From positions 1-57,183 of the forward strand of contig JAGHHZ010000004.1 in the NCBI GenBank assembly GCA_017887425.1: a stretch of DNA of 57,183 bases, written 5' to 3'. The stretch comes from Bacilli bacterium (lineage in GTDB: Bacteria > Bacillota_I > Bacilli_A > RF39 > UBA660). Position numbers and translations under genes: made by a program. Under the pieces are notes generated by a model. The model was not told the origin of the DNA, made no database searches, and saw only the letters and a list, made by a program, of their open reading frames with translations. This document shows, piece by piece, positions 41,763-49,913 of the stretch; position 1 is the first letter of the stretch; every line of letters starts with the position of its first letter.

Positions 41763-42653
41763 TTGAAAGTTTTAAGTTTAAAAGAACCTTATGCTAGTTT
41801 AATAAAAGAAAAAAAGAAATTGATTGAAACAAGAAGTTTTAAAACTAATTATCGAGGAGAATTATATATTCATGCTAGTATTAATAAAAGTAAAATAGGT
41901 AGTAATCTTTTAGAATTGGTTGAAAACTTAGATTTAAATTGTGGATATATAATTTGTAGATGTAACTTAGTCGATTGTATTTATATGACTGAAGAATATG
42001 TCAATAATATGAAGAAAAATAATTATCAAGAATACATATGTGGGGAATATAAAGTAGGAAGATATGCTTGGATATTAGAGGATGTTGAAGAAATACAACC
42101 AATTAGAGCTAAAGGGAATCTTAATATATGGAACTATTATAATGAATTTGATGTTTTAGATTTAATGCAAGATATAAAAGATGGATGGTTAGATAAAAAT
42201 AATCATAAACATTTTTTAGATAATGATTTATTTTTAGATAATTATATGTTACAAACTCCTCAAGAAGTTTTGAAAAATGAAGTAGGAGTATGTTGGGATC
42301 AAGTAGAGCTTGAAAGATATTTACTTAAAAATAATGATTGGAATATAAAGACATATTTTATCGTTCATTATGATGATATATGTCCAACTCATACCTTTTT
42401 GACATTTAAAAAAAATAGTAATTACTATTGGTTAGAACATGCATGGGAAAAATTTAGAGGAATTCATGAATATAGTAGTTTAAATGAATTGTTAAATGAT
42501 GTTAAGAGTAAATTTATTGAATTTGAATTAAAAAGCAATTATCAAACAAATAAATTAATCATTTATGAATATAAAAAACCGAAATATCATATTTCAGTAG
42601 CAGAATTTTATAAACATTGTGAAAATGGTGATGTTGTTAATTTGGTTGACTAA
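41763..42653 (+). CDS. ASCH domain fused to transglutaminase-like domain
   Basis: TTG 41763 is chosen: it gives MKVLSLKEPYASLIKEKKKL, the standard ASCH start, with GGGTGG upstream. The 296-residue protein has two parts. Residues about 1-125 form an ASCH (RNA- or modified-nucleobase-binding beta barrel) domain: IETRSFKTNYRGELYIHAS and GRYAWILEDVEEIQPI. Residues about 150-296 resemble a transglutaminase-like cysteine protein: NEVGVCWDQVELERYLL supplies a Cys in a helix, THTFLTF the His, and WLEHAWEKFRG a following acidic position. The combination is unfamiliar. A nucleic-acid- or nucleotide-linked protease/acyltransferase is conceivable; function is not known. Confidence 0.6.
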   Translation: MKVLSLKEPYASLIKEKKKLIETRSFKTNYRGELYIHASINKSKIGSNLLELVENLDLNCGYIICRCNLVDCIYMTEEYVNNMKKNNYQEYICGEYKVGRYAWILEDVEEIQPIRAKGNLNIWNYYNEFDVLDLMQDIKDGWLDKNNHKHFLDNDLFLDNYMLQTPQEVLKNEVGVCWDQVELERYLLKNNDWNIKTYFIVHYDDICPTHTFLTFKKNSNYYWLEHAWEKFRGIHEYSSLNELLNDVKSKFIEFELKSNYQTNKLIIYEYKKPKYHISVAEFYKHCENGDVVNLVD

Positions 42654-42693
42654 TGTTTATATCTAGAATATAATTATATAAAGAAGGTGTTTT

Positions 42694-42918
42694 ATGAAAG
42701 AAATAGTAACTGATAAAGGTTTATTGAAAATAAGTCGAAATTTAGGTGTCTTGGGAACTGCTGGGTTTGTTTTATTTAGTGCTGGTTTTGCGACCGGCGC
42801 AATTGAAACAATAGATCCAGTCGTTAAATATATTGCTTGTAGTGGACTAGTGTTAAATGCAGGTATTGCTGGGTCAATGACTTATGATATTCATAAACAA
42901 TTAAAAAAACTAAAGTAA
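42694..42918 (+). CDS. Small two-helix membrane protein
   Basis: This 74-residue protein has a basic/polar start (KEIVTDKGLLKISRNLG), hydrophobic segments at about residues 18-36 and 45-64, and a Lys-rich tail (KQLKKLK). AAGGTG precedes the ATG. No family is recognised. It is convergent with the tiny membrane ORF at 42923 and separated from it by a terminator stem. Confidence 0.55.
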   Translation: MKEIVTDKGLLKISRNLGVLGTAGFVLFSAGFATGAIETIDPVVKYIACSGLVLNAGIAGSMTYDIHKQLKKLK

Positions 42919-42932
42919 ATCTTTAGTTTTTT
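42904..42932. terminator. Bidirectional intrinsic terminator
   Basis: AAAAAACTAAAG (42904-42915) and CTTTAGTTTTTT (42921-42932) form a perfect 12-bp stem with a 5-base loop, overlapping the ends of both convergent genes. Confidence 0.85.
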
Positions 42933-43054
42933 GGTACGATTAATTTTTTAGTTAAAAAGCGCATAAACATAATTAATAATATTAATGGTGTTAAAATAAT
43001 AAATAAAATTGTTGAAATAGTAATTCCTCCAGCTGCGATTAAAATACCACGCAT
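42923..43054 (-). CDS. 43-residue membrane peptide
   Basis: This short ORF encodes a peptide beginning MRGILIAAGGITISTILFII, continuing with a second hydrophobic stretch (LTPLILLIMFMRF) and a basic tail (LTKKLIVPKN). GAGGGAT lies five bases before the ATG. Its stop is inside the bidirectional terminator, which therefore fits as its own terminator. Composition is that of a small membrane protein or bacteriocin-like/toxin-like peptide; no family is assigned. Confidence 0.5.
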   Translation of the reverse strand: MRGILIAAGGITISTILFIILTPLILLIMFMRFLTKKLIVPKN

Positions 43055-43098
43055 AATATCCCTCTTTTCGTTTTATAGTATATCATATTATAAAAATA

Positions 43099-43126
43099 TT
43101 GACAAGTTTCGAAAATATGCTAAAAT
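43099..43126 (+). promoter_or_regulatory. Promoter of the aspS T-box transcript
   Basis: TTGACA (43099-43104), 16-base spacer, TAAAAT (43121-43126). Confidence 0.7.
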
Positions 43127-43132
43127 ATAGGT

Positions 43133-43330
43133 ATATTATTTGTTTGAAGGAGTATATATAATAATTTAAATAGAGAGCTGATGGTTGGTGAAAATCAGTT
43201 AATAGTTATATAGAAGACATCAAACGTTAAATAACCGGGTAATTCCGTTAAAAATTAAAGTGCATAGATTCTATGAAATAAGGTGGTACCGCGATAATTC
43301 GTCCTTATGTTTATAGAATTTTTTTATTAG
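43133..43330 (+). promoter_or_regulatory. T-box riboswitch, aspartate specifier, controlling aspS
   Basis: Stem I carries GATGGTTGGTGAAAATC, followed by GAA-GAC in which GAC (43216-43218) is the Asp specifier. The T-box AAGGTGGTACCGCG lies at 43280-43293. The competing terminator uses ATTCTAT...ATAGAAT arms and ends in a T-run at about 43319-43325. The layout matches the argS leader at 11121, with a different codon. Confidence 0.92.
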
Positions 43331-43339
43331 GAGGATATT

Positions 43340-45079
43340 ATGAAAATAAACAATAATGGAAAATTTAATATTAAAAATGTTGATGAAGTTGTAACTTTAT
43401 ATGGCTGGGTAGCTAAAAAAAGAAATTTAGGTGGTCTAATTTTTATTGATTTAAGGGATCGTAGTGGTATAATTCAATTAGTAATTAAGCCAGAAAATAG
43501 CTGTTATAATTTAGCTGAAACTTTAAAAAACGAATATGTAATTAAGGTAGTCGGTAAAATAGCAGAAAGAGAAAGTAAAAATTTAAACTTAGCGACCGGT
43601 GAAATTGAAGTTATCGTCGATAATTTAGAAATTTTAAATACTAGTATCGATATTCCATTTAGTATTACTGATGACACAACTGCTTTAGAGGATACTCGTT
43701 TAAAATATCGTTATTTAGATTTAAGAAGAAGTGAATTGCAAAATAAAATGATTATGCGTCATAAAATTACTTTTGCTATTCGTGAATATTTAAATAAATT
43801 AGATTTTTTAGAAATTGAAACGCCTATTTTATGTAAAAGTACGCCTGAAGGTGCAAGAGACTATTTAGTTCCCTCAAGAATATTTAATGGTAAATTTTAT
43901 GCTTTACCACAATCACCACAAATTTTTAAACAATTATTAATGGTTGGTGGTATGGAAAGATACTTTCAAATTGCTAAATGTTTTCGTGATGAAGACCTAA
44001 GAGCAGATCGTCAACCAGAATTTACGCAAGTTGATATGGAAATGAGCTTTGTTGACGAAAATGATGTTATGACAACTGTCGAAGGTTTAATTGCTCATGT
44101 TTTTAAAGAAATTAAAAATATTGATATTGAATTACCTTTAAAAAGAATGAAATATGATGATGCGATTAACTATTATGGTTCTGATAAACCTGATTTAAGA
44201 TTCGATATGAAGATTAATGATATAACTGATATTTTTAAAGATACCGAATTTACAATATTTAAAGATAATATTAGTAATGGGGGAATTATTAATTGTTTAG
44301 TAGTTAAAAATAGTGCTGATAAATTTTCAAGGAAAGATTTAGATAAATTAACTGATTTTATTAAAACATATAATGCTAAAGGATTAGCTTATTTAAAGAT
44401 TGATAATGAGATTAGTGGTAGTATTGCTAAAGTTATTAAAGAAAATGAACTAAATGAGTTAAAAGATAAATTAAATTTAGAAAATAATGATTTAGTTTTA
44501 ATTATATCTGATAAGAAAAATGTAACTAAACAAGCGTTAGGTGCCTTAAGATTAAAATTAGGCCGCGATTTAAATTTAATTAGTAAAAATTATGAATTGT
44601 TATGGGTAGTTGATTTTCCATCTTTTGAATATAGTGAGGAAGAAAAAAGATATGTTGCTTGTCATCATCCTTTTACATCTCCTAAAGATAGTGATGTTGA
44701 TAAGTTATTAACTGATAAAGCTAATTGCTATTCAAAAGCTTATGATATTGTCATCAATGGTTATGAAGCTGGTGGGGGATCAATTAGAATTCATGATCAA
44801 GAAGTTCAAAATAAAATGTTTGAAGCATTAGAATTAACTGAGGAACAAATCAAAGAAAAATTTGGTTTCTTTGTCGAAGCTTTAAAATATGGAACTCCTC
44901 CTCATGGTGGTTTAGCTCTAGGCTTAGACCGATTAGTTATGTTATTAACGGATACTGATAATATTAGAGACGTTATTGCATTCCCTAAAACAGCTAGTGC
45001 TAATGATTTGATGAGTGAGTGTCCAAATGTTGTTGATGAAAAACAATTAAAAGAATTAGGAATTAAAATACAGAATTAA
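43340..45079 (+). CDS. aspS: Aspartyl-tRNA synthetase
   Basis: This 579-residue class II synthetase has an N-terminal OB anticodon-binding domain (VTLYGWVAKKRNLGGLIFID), the flipping loop and motif 2 (YFQIAKCFRDEDLRADRQPE), and FTQVDMEMSFV. A bacterial-type GAD insertion domain occupies about residues 290-400 (GIINCLVVKNSADKFSRKDL). Motif 3 is GGLALGLDRLVMLL, and the DVIAFPKTASANDLM end is typical. The GAD insert marks it as the bacterial type. GGAGG lies before the ATG, after the T-box terminator. Confidence 0.96.
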   Translation: MKINNNGKFNIKNVDEVVTLYGWVAKKRNLGGLIFIDLRDRSGIIQLVIKPENSCYNLAETLKNEYVIKVVGKIAERESKNLNLATGEIEVIVDNLEILNTSIDIPFSITDDTTALEDTRLKYRYLDLRRSELQNKMIMRHKITFAIREYLNKLDFLEIETPILCKSTPEGARDYLVPSRIFNGKFYALPQSPQIFKQLLMVGGMERYFQIAKCFRDEDLRADRQPEFTQVDMEMSFVDENDVMTTVEGLIAHVFKEIKNIDIELPLKRMKYDDAINYYGSDKPDLRFDMKINDITDIFKDTEFTIFKDNISNGGIINCLVVKNSADKFSRKDLDKLTDFIKTYNAKGLAYLKIDNEISGSIAKVIKENELNELKDKLNLENNDLVLIISDKKNVTKQALGALRLKLGRDLNLISKNYELLWVVDFPSFEYSEEEKRYVACHHPFTSPKDSDVDKLLTDKANCYSKAYDIVINGYEAGGGSIRIHDQEVQNKMFEALELTEEQIKEKFGFFVEALKYGTPPHGGLALGLDRLVMLLTDTDNIRDVIAFPKTASANDLMSECPNVVDEKQLKELGIKIQN

Positions 45080-45093
45080 ATACTGTATTTTTT
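45065..45093 (+). terminator. Intrinsic terminator of aspS
   Basis: AAAATACAG (45065-45073) and CTGTATTTT (45083-45091) form a perfect 9-bp stem overlapping the stop, followed by T. An extended -10 (TGGTAAAAT, 45103-45111) follows for the next gene. Confidence 0.85.
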
Positions 45094-45130
45094 CTTTATT
45101 TATGGTAAAATATATTTAGTAGGTGAGTGT

Positions 45131-45841
45131 ATGAATAAAAGTTTTAAGATATTTTTAAATATTGTTATTATTGCTGCAGTTGGATTAGTTGCATTTTTAG
45201 TTATTCGCAATTTTATGACTGATGGTAAAGTGCAAAGAGAAATCAAAGAAATATATGATTTGATTTATAACTCTGATGAAGAAACATATGATTTAGAGAC
45301 AATCTATACTAAACTTGATGATGTAGTTAGTAATGATGGATATGCTATAGTTGAGATTGTTGCCAAAGATTATTTGTCAGATGTTTTTGATAAAATTTTA
45401 GAACTAGAAGATATTATTAATGATGAACGAATGAATGATGTCTTAACTGTTACTAATTACAAAGAAGATGGACCTAATTTTACTGATACTATCAATTATT
45501 TAGATGAAACGAAACAAAAAGTTTTAAATTTAAAAGCATCAATGTTAGGTGATTTAGAGGTCAATACAATTATGTCATATATTATTAATGAAGATTTAGA
45601 AGAAAGTTATATTGATTTATATGGAACATTAGAATTCGCTAAAGAGAGTAATATAAATAAAAATAAAGAAAATATTGAAAGTGCTGTCGATTCATTTGTC
45701 AGTCAAATTGAAGGAATGGAAAGCGTTATAGACTTTTTAATTGAAAATAAAAATGAATGGGAAATTAACGATGATATGATAGTTTTTGATGATACTTCTT
45801 TGTCTAATGAATATAACGATATGATTTCAAGTATTAGATAG
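45131..45841 (+). CDS. Single-pass membrane protein with helical external domain
   Basis: This 236-residue protein has one N-terminal transmembrane segment (FLNIVIIAAVGLVAFLVI) followed by an acidic, almost wholly helical domain with coiled-coil character (EIKEIYDLIYNSDEETYDLE, YLSDVFDKILELEDIINDER). The gene at 56768 encodes a paralogue of its first 100 residues: both have xYDL/xYAL, KLDxxxSxxDYAxVE and K.Y..D....I....NDR/NDER. No family is recognised. It could form a surface filament or stalk, or act as a scaffold. Two bases separate it from the next gene, so the two are co-transcribed. Confidence 0.6.
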   Translation: MNKSFKIFLNIVIIAAVGLVAFLVIRNFMTDGKVQREIKEIYDLIYNSDEETYDLETIYTKLDDVVSNDGYAIVEIVAKDYLSDVFDKILELEDIINDERMNDVLTVTNYKEDGPNFTDTINYLDETKQKVLNLKASMLGDLEVNTIMSYIINEDLEESYIDLYGTLEFAKESNINKNKENIESAVDSFVSQIEGMESVIDFLIENKNEWEINDDMIVFDDTSLSNEYNDMISSIR

Positions 45842-45843
45842 TT

Positions 45844-46464
45844 ATGAAAAAGCCAATTATTAAAATATATAAAGAAATAGATATTATTAAGTCTTTAAAT
45901 GATGAATTGTTTTGTAATTTAAAAATAATAGATAAAGATGGTGTAGTTAATTATAAAAATGAAGTTTTATTTGATAGTTGTGAATTAATTAAAATAGATT
46001 TTACAAAATATAAAATTAAAAAATTAGAGTTTATCGATTGTATTATTGAAAATTGTGATTTTTCTAATCTCGAATTCGAAGAATTAACTTTTAAAAGATG
46101 CCGATTTATTAATTGTAAAATGGTAGGAGTTAATTTTATTAATACATCTTTAAGCGATATTTATTTTGAAAATTGTATTTTAGCATATAGTAATTTTGCT
46201 AATAATAAATTTAAAGATATTGAATTTATTAGATGTGATTTTATGGATTCTAGATTTTTTGATATAGAGTCTTCTAAATTAAAACTTCAAAATTGTAATT
46301 TTGCCAAGTGTCAGTTTTATAACAATGATTTTGTTAATGTTGATTTTAGTGATTCCAATATCGATAATATAACAACTGATCTAAAAAGTATAAAAAAAAT
46401 AATTGTTAATCAAGATCAAGCCATATCTTTAGTTACTTTGTTAGATATAACGGTTAAGTTTTAG
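45844..46464 (+). CDS. Pentapeptide-repeat-like protein
   Basis: This 206-residue protein has tandem five-residue periodicity with central Phe/Leu/Ile and frequent Cys-Asn-Phe, as in IDCIIENCDFSNLEFEELTF and RCRFINCKMVGVNFINTSLS. The pattern predicts a right-handed quadrilateral beta helix of about seven to eight coils (residues 45-175), flanked by unrelated ends. Pentapeptide proteins include DNA-mimicking gyrase protectors (Qnr, MfpA), but the charge is mixed here and no such role can be claimed. It follows the membrane protein at 45131 by two bases. Confidence 0.7.
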   Translation: MKKPIIKIYKEIDIIKSLNDELFCNLKIIDKDGVVNYKNEVLFDSCELIKIDFTKYKIKKLEFIDCIIENCDFSNLEFEELTFKRCRFINCKMVGVNFINTSLSDIYFENCILAYSNFANNKFKDIEFIRCDFMDSRFFDIESSKLKLQNCNFAKCQFYNNDFVNVDFSDSNIDNITTDLKSIKKIIVNQDQAISLVTLLDITVKF

Positions 46465-46507
46465 AAATCTATAATTCATTACACTGATGTTAGAAATAGG
46501 TGAGTAA

Positions 46508-47119
46508 ATGACCAAAGTTAAAAATGATAAAATGCTTATTGCTAGTTTAATTTTATTAATAATTTTTATCTTTCTTGTGTTTCTTCATAATTATTTTAAT
46601 ATAATAGACGACTTTGTTTATTCACTTGTTAAACCACTCATTTCAAACGATATGACTAATATTATGCAGTTTATAACTTTTTTCTCTGATCCTATTTGGT
46701 GTATTTTATTAAGTTGTTTAATGATATTGTTTGTGAAAAATAAAAAGATTAGTAAAGCTTTTATTTTAAATTTAATATTAGTTTTTTTATTAAATTATGT
46801 TTTAAAAATACTGTTTTCAAGAAATCGTCCAGCTGATATAAATTTAATTGTTGAAACAGGTTTTAGTTTTCCCAGTGGTCATGCAATGATGAGTCTAGGA
46901 ATATATGGTTTTTTAATTTATTTGTTGCTTTTAAGTGATAAAAATAAAATTTCCAAAATAATTGGTACTTGTTTTTTAATATTACTCATATTTTTAATTG
47001 GTATAAGTCGTATTTATTTAGGAGTTCATTATGCGACTGATGTAATTGCCGGCTTTGTTATATCAGCTAGTTATTTGCTTTTATTTATTAGGTTTACTTA
47101 TCCTAAAATTAAGGGTTAG
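46508..47119 (+). CDS. PAP2-family membrane phosphatase
   Basis: This 203-residue protein with six predicted helices carries all three PAP2 motifs: KILFSRNRP (Kx6RP), FPSGHAM (PSGH) and SRIYLGVHYATD (SRx5Hx3D). It dephosphorylates a lipid phosphate at the outer face of the membrane, for example undecaprenyl pyrophosphate or phosphatidic acid. Undecaprenyl pyrophosphate recycling is plausible because several cell-wall stress systems follow downstream, but the substrate is not fixed by sequence. AGGTGAGTAA precedes the ATG. Confidence 0.9.
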   Translation: MTKVKNDKMLIASLILLIIFIFLVFLHNYFNIIDDFVYSLVKPLISNDMTNIMQFITFFSDPIWCILLSCLMILFVKNKKISKAFILNLILVFLLNYVLKILFSRNRPADINLIVETGFSFPSGHAMMSLGIYGFLIYLLLLSDKNKISKIIGTCFLILLIFLIGISRIYLGVHYATDVIAGFVISASYLLLFIRFTYPKIKG

Positions 47120-47142
47120 AATAATTAAAATAGGGAGGATTT

Positions 47143-47898
47143 ATGAAGAAAAAAATTTTAATATTAGTTTTAACTGTTATTTTATTATGTGGTCTTATTT
47201 TGTTTATCTTTTATTTGAGTGGCTTTTTTAGTAGAACGAAAACTTTTGTTATTGATAACGAGGAAATAGAATTATCAATTCCTATTTATTCTTATAGTTT
47301 TAAGAAAGATGATTCTAAAATTAGTTTTAAAACATTAGATAGTAATTATGAGATTAACCTTTTAAAAGATGATTATCAAAATACAATGCAAGAATTAACT
47401 TGTTTAGATGGGCAAGTTACTTATTATAGCAAAGATAAAAATCTCACCTTTTATAACTTTGATATAAGTGGTGATATAGTTAAAATAGTTAGTTTTAACT
47501 ATTATAGGGGACATTATTGCAATGATAAAGAAGCCGAAATGATTGATAAAGAGTTACAAAATCTTAATTTTGAAATTAGTGTTTCAAAATCTAATACTTG
47601 TGAAAACGAAAAAAGTGAAATATATACTAATGTTTATACATATTGTTTAGATGAAGTGCAAGTTAGTATAGATAACAATACAATTTATTTAAGAGATGCT
47701 TTGAATGATAGTTTAATCGATATGGATAAAATTATTAGGAAAAATGAAATAACTGCTAAATATGCCCAAGGATTAAAAGAAACATTTGATGATGATATTT
47801 TGTTTTCTAATTTAGAATACAGTATTTTGGTTTGTAATAATGGTAAATATATTATTAGTAGTAGTGATTTAGAATATTCAAACAATTTATGTGAATAA
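47143..47898 (+). CDS. Membrane-anchored extracytoplasmic protein of unknown function
   Basis: This 251-residue protein has an N-terminal signal anchor (KKKILILVLTVILLCGLILF) and an external domain. The domain includes strands (EIELSIPIYSYSFKKDDSKI, YYSKDKNLTFYNFDISGDIV) and several cysteines (LTCLDG, GHYCND, SNTCEN, YTYCLD, LVCNNG, NLCE). These could make three disulfides. GGGAGGATTT precedes the ATG. It lies 23 bases after the PAP2 gene and ends in a 15-bp terminator stem. No family is recognised. Confidence 0.6.
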   Translation: MKKKILILVLTVILLCGLILFIFYLSGFFSRTKTFVIDNEEIELSIPIYSYSFKKDDSKISFKTLDSNYEINLLKDDYQNTMQELTCLDGQVTYYSKDKNLTFYNFDISGDIVKIVSFNYYRGHYCNDKEAEMIDKELQNLNFEISVSKSNTCENEKSEIYTNVYTYCLDEVQVSIDNNTIYLRDALNDSLIDMDKIIRKNEITAKYAQGLKETFDDDILFSNLEYSILVCNNGKYIISSSDLEYSNNLCE

Positions 47899-47941
47899 AA
47901 ATAAAACTATTAGTTAGAAATAATTAATAGTTTTATTTTTT
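47898..47941 (+). terminator. Strong intrinsic terminator
   Basis: AAAATAAAACTATTA (47898-47912) and TAATAGTTTTATTTT (47925-47939) form a perfect 15-bp stem with a 12-base loop, followed by T. It insulates the following GntR operon. Confidence 0.85.
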
Positions 47942-47943
47942 TA

Positions 47944-47985
47944 TTGACAAACATACAATATTTGTATATACTGTATATATACAAA
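47944..47985 (+). promoter_or_regulatory. Promoter with palindromic operator of the GntR-ABC operon
   Basis: TTGACA (47944-47949), 17-base spacer, TATACT (47967-47972). A perfect inverted repeat, TTTGTATATA (47961-47970) and TATATACAAA (47976-47985), spans the -10 box with a 5-base centre. This is the expected position for autorepression by the GntR/YtrA-type regulator that follows. Confidence 0.75.
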
Positions 47986-47996
47986 GAGGTGATATC

Positions 47997-48389
47997 TTGC
48001 AAATAATAATTAGTAATAGTAGTGATACGCCAATTTATCAACAAATTGTCGATAATATTAAAGAAGCGATTTTAAACGGTGACTTAATCGGTGGGGAAGC
48101 TTTACCATCGATTAGAACTTTAGCTAAAGATTTAAAAATTAGTAATATTACAACCAAACGAGCTTATGAAGAATTAGAAAAAGATGGTTTTATTGAAGCG
48201 ATTGCTACTAAAGGATATTTTGTTAAAAATAAAAGTGAAGATTTTAAAAAAGAAGAAATTTTAAAAAAAGTTGAAACGGCATTAAATGAAACAATTAAGA
48301 TTGCTAATACATATGGTATAACGAAAGAAGAAGTTTTAAATATGCTGAATATATTATATGAGGAGGAAAATAATGAAAAATATAATTGA
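47997..48389 (+). CDS. GntR-family regulator, YtrA subgroup
   Basis: The TTG start follows AGAGGTGAT. The 130-residue protein has the GntR winged helix-turn-helix: PIYQQIVDNIKEAILNGDLI, GEALPSIRTLAKDLKISNIT and TTKRAYEELEKDGFIEAIAT. Only a short C-terminal helical arm of about 50 residues follows, with no FadR or UTRA effector domain. This is the YtrA pattern, typically encoded directly ahead of ABC exporter genes and repressing its own operon. Its 3' end overlaps the ATPase gene by 17 bases. Confidence 0.9.
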   Translation: MQIIISNSSDTPIYQQIVDNIKEAILNGDLIGGEALPSIRTLAKDLKISNITTKRAYEELEKDGFIEAIATKGYFVKNKSEDFKKEEILKKVETALNETIKIANTYGITKEEVLNMLNILYEEENNEKYN

Positions 48390-49221
48390 AATTAAAAATC
48401 TAAATAAAACTTATCCTAGTTTTAAATTAGATAATATAAACTTAATTATTCCTAAAGGAAGTATTGTTGGACTGGTTGGTCAAAATGGTGCTGGTAAGAC
48501 AACATTAATCAAGTTATTATTAGAGATTATTCATAAAGATAGTGGTGAAATTATAATTTTTAATAATGACAAAATAAGCGAAGTAAAAAAAGATATTGGA
48601 GTTGTTTTAGATGAATCGTTTTTCCCAGAAATTTTAAAAATAAATGACATTAAAACAATTATGAAAAATATATATCCTAATTGGGATAATGATTTATTTG
48701 AACAATATTTAAAAAGATTTAAATTAACAAACAATCAACCATTGAAGGAATTGTCTAAAGGAATGCGTAAAAAGTTAGAAATCATAACAGCTTTATCACA
48801 TCATCCACGTCTTTTAATATTAGATGAACCAACTAGTGGCTTAGATCCAATTGTAAGGAATGAAATTTTAGATATATTTCGGGAATTTATTGAAAATGGC
48901 GAAAATAGTATTTTATTTTCTTCTCACATTACAAGTGATTTAGAAAATATTGCTGACTACATCATTTTTATTAATGAAGGTAAGATTGTTTTTGACAAAA
49001 CTACCGACGAGATTATTTCTAACTATGGAATAATCAAATGTAGTGCTGCTGATTATATGAAAATAGATAAGAAAGATATTTTAAGTATGATTAAAGATAA
49101 ATATAGTTATCAAGTACTTGTAAGTAATCGCAAAAAATATCAAGATAAAAAATTAAAGTTAGTTGTCGATAAAGCTAAAATCGAAGATATTATGTTAATA
49201 ATGGTGAAAGGAGAAAAATAA
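48373..49221 (+). CDS. ABC exporter ATPase of the GntR-controlled operon
   Basis: ATG 48373 is chosen because GAGGAGG lies just upstream; the ATG at 48358 precedes that site. The 282-residue ATPase has Walker A GLVGQNGAGKTTLIKLLLEI, signature LSKGMRKKLEIITALSHHPR, Walker B LLILDEPTSGLDPI and switch SSHITSDLE. A C-terminal extension of about 80 residues follows. The KGMRKK signature variant is common in YtrB/EcsA-like exporters. It works with the 216-residue permease that overlaps its stop by one base. The substrate is unknown; such systems often answer to cell-wall antibiotics. Confidence 0.92.
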   Translation: MKNIIEIKNLNKTYPSFKLDNINLIIPKGSIVGLVGQNGAGKTTLIKLLLEIIHKDSGEIIIFNNDKISEVKKDIGVVLDESFFPEILKINDIKTIMKNIYPNWDNDLFEQYLKRFKLTNNQPLKELSKGMRKKLEIITALSHHPRLLILDEPTSGLDPIVRNEILDIFREFIENGENSILFSSHITSDLENIADYIIFINEGKIVFDKTTDEIISNYGIIKCSAADYMKIDKKDILSMIKDKYSYQVLVSNRKKYQDKKLKLVVDKAKIEDIMLIMVKGEK

Positions 49222-49871
49222 TGAAGGGTTTAATTTTAAAAGATTTATCAATTATTAAAAATCAAATGAAAAGTTTACTTATTATTATGACATTATTTGT
49301 ATTTTTGTCGATTGTTAATAAAGAATTTTCTTTTATTTTGTTTATTGTTCCTTTTTATATGCTTATGATTTTAATAACAACTTTAAGTTATGATGAATTT
49401 AATCATTGGGATACTTATTGCAATACTTTACCTTTTAGTCGTAAAGATATTGTTAAAGCTAAATATTTATTATTTAATTTATGTAATATATTTTTATTAG
49501 TTATTGGTTTACTAGTATCAGTAATTGTACCTTTATTTACAGATATTACTTTTGAAAGTTTATTTTCTAGTATTATAGGTACTGTTTTAGGTATTTCAAT
49601 TGTTATTTCTTTATTAATTCCGTTTTATTATAAATATGGTTCGCAAAAGGGAAGAATAATGCTATTTGTTGTTATTATGGCTTCAGCATTACTTATTGGC
49701 GGATTATTTAAAATTCTTCAAGGCATCAATTTTGATGTACTTGCTGTCATTAATAAATTAGAAAATATTAATTTTATAATACTGATTTTTGGCATATTGT
49801 TATTTGTTTTAATAATAATTTATATTTCTTATCTTATATCTTGCCGTATTTATAGTAAAAAAGAGTTTTAA
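49221..49871 (+). CDS. ABC-2-type permease (six helices)
   Basis: This 216-residue hydrophobic protein starts MKGLILKDLSIIKNQMKSLL. Six predicted helices lie at about residues 17-40, 42-58, 82-105, 112-135, 140-160 and 188-210, with the coupling segment SYDEFNHWDTYCNTLPFSRK between helices 2 and 3. That segment is characteristic of the small ABC-2 permeases accompanying YtrA-type regulators. The ATG overlaps the ATPase stop (TAATG). It ends at a strong bidirectional terminator. Confidence 0.85.
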   Translation: MKGLILKDLSIIKNQMKSLLIIMTLFVFLSIVNKEFSFILFIVPFYMLMILITTLSYDEFNHWDTYCNTLPFSRKDIVKAKYLLFNLCNIFLLVIGLLVSVIVPLFTDITFESLFSSIIGTVLGISIVISLLIPFYYKYGSQKGRIMLFVVIMASALLIGGLFKILQGINFDVLAVINKLENINFIILIFGILLFVLIIIYISYLISCRIYSKKEF

Positions 49872-49909
49872 AAAATATGATGTTTTAAATATTAACATCA
49901 TATTTTTTT
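49870..49909. terminator. Bidirectional terminator
   Basis: AAAAAATATGATGTT (49870-49884) pairs with AACATCATATTTTTT (49894-49908), a perfect 15-bp stem with a 9-base loop, between convergent genes. Confidence 0.9.
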
Positions 49910-49913
49910 AAAT

